From positions 1 through 64,000 of the forward strand of contig VTFK01000590.1 in the NCBI GenBank assembly GCA_009617715.1: 64,000 bases of DNA, in the 5' to 3' direction. The stretch comes from Plectrocnemia conspersa (taxonomy: Eukaryota > Arthropoda > Insecta > Trichoptera > Polycentropodidae). The notes beneath the pieces are model-generated. The model worked only from the letters and a program-made list of their open reading frames with translations, was not told the DNA's origin and ran no database searches. This document shows, piece after piece, positions 59,860 to 64,000 of the stretch. Made by a program: the position numbers and the translations under genes. Position 1 is the first letter of the stretch. Each line of letters starts with the position of its first letter.

Positions 59860-60360
59860 AGCACCGCTGGGGTACGGGTAATTTGTCTGCTTACGCTATG
59901 TTGTGAGTATCAAAAAATAAGTAACCATACTGCACAAACTTTTTTTGCCCACAAGGTGTATTACAAAGACTACAATTGTATCGTGGCCACTCAATGGCTA
60001 TTTCGCCGCCAGTTTAACATTAACTGCGTGGGAGTTCACCTGCCTTAATAAGCACAATTAAGAATTCAGCATAACAACCACTCAAATAACGGTAACAAAG
60101 ATCTCCAACACACTTCGTTATCGACCTATTTAGAAATATGGACTAAACATTATAACGAGAGACAGATCTTGTTACCACAAAAGAAGAGCGTCAACAATAA
60201 AACGTGTAATAACACGGACCACATTATAACACAATCCGCTCTCAGACCATTTAATATTACCGCCAAAACTACTATTTGTATGATAATAGACAATAAATTC
60301 AACTCCCTGGTTAACGATTGCTTAAGAAGTCACATGGGCCATGTTTTATCTTAATGCGTG
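59860..60360. promoter_or_regulatory. Weaker mixed-composition block
   Basis: About 500 bases of intermediate GC following the previous island. Contains CACCTG near 60038, CCTTAATAAGC near 60043 and ACTCAATGG near 59989. The 61-codon plus frame at 60169-60354 is Asn/Thr-rich and unrecognised. Confidence 0.25.
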
Positions 60361-62109
60361 AACACATTTTGGAGGTGTATTCAAGAAGTAAATATCCTTA
60401 TGAAAGATCATTATGAAATATATGACACTTAGAGACATCGCTTCCACGCTAACAAATAGGTGTCTGTACATCAGCAATTACAGAAATTGTCTCAAGATTT
60501 AACTATATTTTTTCAATGCTTTGGTTACAGTAAGATGGGTGAAAAAAATATTTTGCTTAAATTTTAAATTCTATAAGTACCTTACTTGTGAGACTATTTA
60601 AAGAGAAAAGTTTAATTTGACTCACCATGCAATTTTTACGAGTTACGAGAACTAATAATTCAAGGGTTTATATTTAATGAAAATTTTATATTAATTAAAA
60701 AAGTTGATAAAACGTTTAATACATTATCTAAAATTTGCAATCATTCTTTATTCACTCAAAATTTTCCACATTTCTATTTGGTGAAAAATTGTTAGTTTTT
60801 TTTTTATTTACACAAGCCTACGTACCTTACTTTTAATAAAATATGTGTTGTAAAGGTCACTCGGGTAAGTACCATAGAATACAATACATTTGAATAATCA
60901 CTGACCGCAAAAAAGTAATTGTCACATAGTCATGTTAAAAGTGCAATAACCATAAATGCTATTAATCTATACGAATTACTGACAAATGCATTGATTTTAG
61001 TCTTTACTAACACAAATAACGATGTTCATAGAAAACGACCGCCGGCGGTAAAATTTGATTCATTTCAGTGTTGCTAAATCTCCACCTGTTCAATTCAAAA
61101 TAATCACGTAACGGTTTTTACAAGAAAGATAACGAAAATTATCATATTTAATTCTGTCTCCAGATTGTCTCAATTGCTGCACGCACTTCCACTACTAGCT
61201 TTTGACCTATAACACAATTCTTTTGAGACGTAACGACCGAAAAAGCAGTCACTTATGTTTGAAATTGCAAGTTCAACCCAATTAATAATTACTTATAACT
61301 AAATAACTGATCATTCTGTATAAAAATAAACCTACTTGCAGATAGATCAGGACAGTGTGAATCAAACTGTCAATAATAATAATTTAATTTTTTTAATGCT
61401 AAAGCTAATGTAAGAAAGCGTTTACAATAACCTAAAAATATTAGAAATTTCAGTGCTTAACGTAGTTTATTTTCAAATTTTAATTACAAAAATCTTGTGA
61501 AATAGTATGCGAGATATATTTATAGTACTTATTAGCGTGCTACTAGTTACGATACGATTTTTCACGCACCCGTGACTAGGTCAAAAATAATTGATCAATT
61601 TACTTAAAATATGTAAATTTGCTGGGTGAACTATGTAAAGTATTATGTACATTGATTTTTGTGTATTTTTGGGCTAAGTTTCACATAAACGGGTTCAATG
61701 ACTGCGTGTATATTAAAACTTCAAACAAGTCACCAGAGAGATATATTTTTATATGAACATCTAACAAATTTTCATAATCTTTAATAAAGTTTATTATTAA
61801 TTTTGCATGCATTATGGTAGCCAGAATGTTAAATTTACAGTCAAAAGTAAATTGTATTTAATATAAAATTATAACCCTAATTTTTTATATACAATCACTT
61901 AACAGCTAATGAAAGAGTGTTTTATTTTTTTTAAATATTATTTTATTTATTTGACTTTATTATTATTTAAAATAAATATAAAGTTGTATTTTCTAAATAT
62001 ATATGTAATCATATTTTAGTCTAAATTTTAGGATCTTAGCTATTTGACAGCTCAATAAAAATACGTGATTGATTATCACAAACCATTTCACTGACCAACC
62101 GCAACTGAT
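60361..62109. other. AT-rich spacer
   Basis: AT-rich with short mixed patches at 61030-61080 and 61180-61260. No gene or named repeat. Confidence 0.5.
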
Positions 62110-62720
62110 TCAAAATTGATCAATTTAATTAACTTAACACAATCGAACGTTGCTGATGCTAATGCAGGGCCGTATTTAGTAAACATTATGCCGGTCCGCT
62201 ATTTCGGATTAGCATTACGTTTTAGCCCGTATAAAGGACGGCTTTCGGGCAGAGGTCTACGAATAAAGATATCGAACTTTCGTGCAATACCCCCAAGGGT
62301 ATTCCTGGAGGTTTTGGAATATTCTGGGGCTCATACTCGGCAGTTCGCCGCATTAGTAATTGAAATTTGATTAATGCGCGTTTTAAAATCTGGCAATATT
62401 TTAGCATATAGCAAACAATTCCGGGCTGCTACGAGGCGCGTGTACAAATATGCGGACATAATCCACGAAATTAAAATGAATATGAATGAGGCCGAAAATT
62501 AGTAATGTAAAAAGGCCGTGACGTTGGCTGGCTAATGCGCCGTGGGTTAAGGACGAATCCCCGGGGGCGATGTCGCCTAATCCCGAAAAGGACGACAGAG
62601 GGATTTTAATTTAATAAGCGGGGAACATAGGTAGACCGGTATCAGGTGCTAATGAATAATCTGATACTAAACTAATAACGGTTACTATAGCAGCAGTCCA
62701 GAAATCTGCGAGTCCAAAAT
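62110..62720. promoter_or_regulatory. CpG-rich island
   Basis: A 600-base CpG-rich block with GAATGAGGCC at 62484-62493 (shared island motif), AATTAGTAATG near 62498, TTTTAATTTAATAAGCGGGG near 62605 and GCGATGTCGCC near 62568. Plus (84 codons) and minus (61 codons) frames overlap; neither resembles a known protein. Confidence 0.38.
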
Positions 62721-64000
62721 CAACTACCACTTAAATTTGTAGAATTTTTTTTATAATAATTATTTACATATTTTGTATTTATTTAAAATTGTCACATCAG
62801 TATATTATCGATTAAGTAAACATTTTAATTATAAAGTAAATGTCAATAAATTAATGGTTTTTGAAAGACCAATAGTTTTTAAATAGGCTACTCACAGAAA
62901 TACATATAAGACTAATAACATATATAAGAATATTCTTTATTTTCAATATTATTAGTACGTCAGCAGAGTCGATGTTGCTTTAATTAAAAAAAAAATATAT
63001 ATAAATCAACTGTATTATTTTTGTTTTGAACTTTTACTTTATTTTTAATTACTTATATTTTGAACTCTTACATTGTTACTCTTACTTCATCAATTGTTTG
63101 TCAATAGAGATTTTTAAAGTTAGCCTCTATCAAATTAGCTATAGAGTTAATTTGATAGAGTTGAACTAAACATATATGTACCATGTTTATTTTGTTATAT
63201 ATAGAAGACAAAACAAACGTGTGTTCTTAGTTGTAACAATATAAAACATCACGAGATTAATGTTCCGAAGAACAAATGCCTCGAAATGAAGAGTAAGGTC
63301 TTAATATATATAAACAGTGATAAACTTTGCCTAATATTGGTTTATTACATAAAAAAAGATCATTTTATTTGTAAAATAATTTCCAATTGTGATCACGTAA
63401 TTATAAAAGGGAATTTAAACGCAAGACACTCGCTGTAAAATCATAATCACTCCAATCAAAACTGTAATGAATTGCTAAATGTCATAAAAAAAACGCTATT
63501 TACTTTTATTTATCAAATATTCAGACTCATGTATCTACTATCGCAAAGGCAGGTCGTTTATACTTGATATATTGATTTTAAAAAGTATGGAATACTGTTG
63601 AATATCGTTTATCAAATTAATGTTTTTTAAATTAGAGTAATAATTATTCAAGACAGATCTAATATAACTTCTCTAATACCCGCAAGTGACCAAGCTAGAT
63701 TGTGACATCAGTGAAGGATCCTAGTTTTTTTTAGGAAACTCGTATTAAAATCTATGACCAAAAGTGATTATTCATCAATAAGGATAAACTAGACAATAGT
63801 GGGATCACACACGGGCCTTTGTTACATTAAAAGGTTGCTCCATAAATAACATGCAAGGATTCTCTGGTACATAGAATAAATATTTCTTTGTTACAAAACG
63901 GCCACAGGAAACAATATATCACCGGAAGACAAAAAGCACCGTAAGGCCACAACATTCCCGTTGCACAATTAGACCTTGGAGATTTCCATCTAGAAAATAT
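62721..64000. other. AT-rich spacer to the window end
   Basis: AT-rich with one 13-bp perfect hairpin (63125-63160). A mixed patch at ~63780-63990 may be the start of another island cut by the window. Confidence 0.45.
63125..63160. repeat. 13-bp perfect hairpin
   Basis: CTCTATCAAATTA at 63125-63137 pairs with 63148-63160. With one G-T pair the stem can extend to 16 bp, leaving a short loop. Confidence 0.6.

Noticed and set aside
1..64000. CRISPR array, bacterial operon, phage or integron
   Set aside because: No regular spacer-repeat array, no ribosome-binding-site-led gene rows; composition and elements are those of an arthropod nuclear genome.

Overview
The window looks like AT-rich nuclear DNA from an arthropod, most likely an insect. 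The evidence is the very AT-rich base composition, GGTTAGG-type degenerate repeats, and remnants of mariner, piggyBac, FLYWCH-type and RTE/Jockey-like elements together with tRNA-derived SINEs. The species cannot be told from the sequence. I find no intact protein-coding gene, no rRNA and no functional tRNA gene. Nearly all short open frames are chance frames, and several lie in unusually GC/CpG-rich islands where more than one frame happens to be open. The first ~540 bases have homopolymer runs unlike the rest and are probably low-quality contig-end sequence.

The layout is a gene desert with two kinds of content. The first is a chain of about twenty GC/CpG-rich islands of 0.2-0.8 kb, roughly every 2-5 kb: 0.54-1.29, 8.59-9.06, 14.56-15.01, 17.63-18.00, 18.78-19.17, 19.87-20.26, 21.12-21.48, 26.22-26.64, 31.36-31.99, 35.37-35.93, 38.64-39.01, 41.60-42.14, 45.70-46.12, 47.28-47.48, 49.28-49.56, 51.88-52.38, 55.24-55.72, 58.99-60.36 and 62.11-62.72 kb. 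They carry homeodomain-, POU-, forkhead- and SOX-like motifs. They read as non-coding regulatory elements around one or more developmental genes outside the window. This is inference from composition and motifs; I could not test conservation.

The second is a set of decayed mobile elements in the AT-rich spacers: (i) a 2.4-kb DNA transposon with ~325-bp terminal inverted repeats (1903-4291) and a broken minus-strand gene of a large multi-copy family; (ii) a 1.6-kb foldback element (49586-51201) with termini of repeated GGGCGA units, a triplicated ~174-bp core and a FLYWCH-like fragment; (iii) a 710-bp internally deleted Tc1/mariner-superfamily element with both ends (43197-43906); (iv) a 113-bp piggyBac-type MITE flanked by TTAA (23146-23258); (v) a ~415-bp MITE with ~34-bp inverted repeats (33957-34373); (vi) mariner transposase pieces at 22.0 and 26.9 kb; (vii) non-LTR reverse-transcriptase pieces at 9.3, 15.5, 16.7, 20.5, 22.3 and 52.7 kb; (viii) two copies of one tRNA-derived SINE at 10.6 (minus) and 53.6 kb (plus), plus weaker SINE-like heads at 24.3 and 24.7 kb; (ix) a degenerate ~200-bp tandem repeat with TTAGG-like motifs at 11.2-12.1 kb.

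A possible small exon with splice-like borders is at 32524-32598. Several perfect short hairpins are scattered through the spacers. No set of genes here works together in a pathway. The functional content, if any, is regulatory DNA, and the rest is transposon debris.
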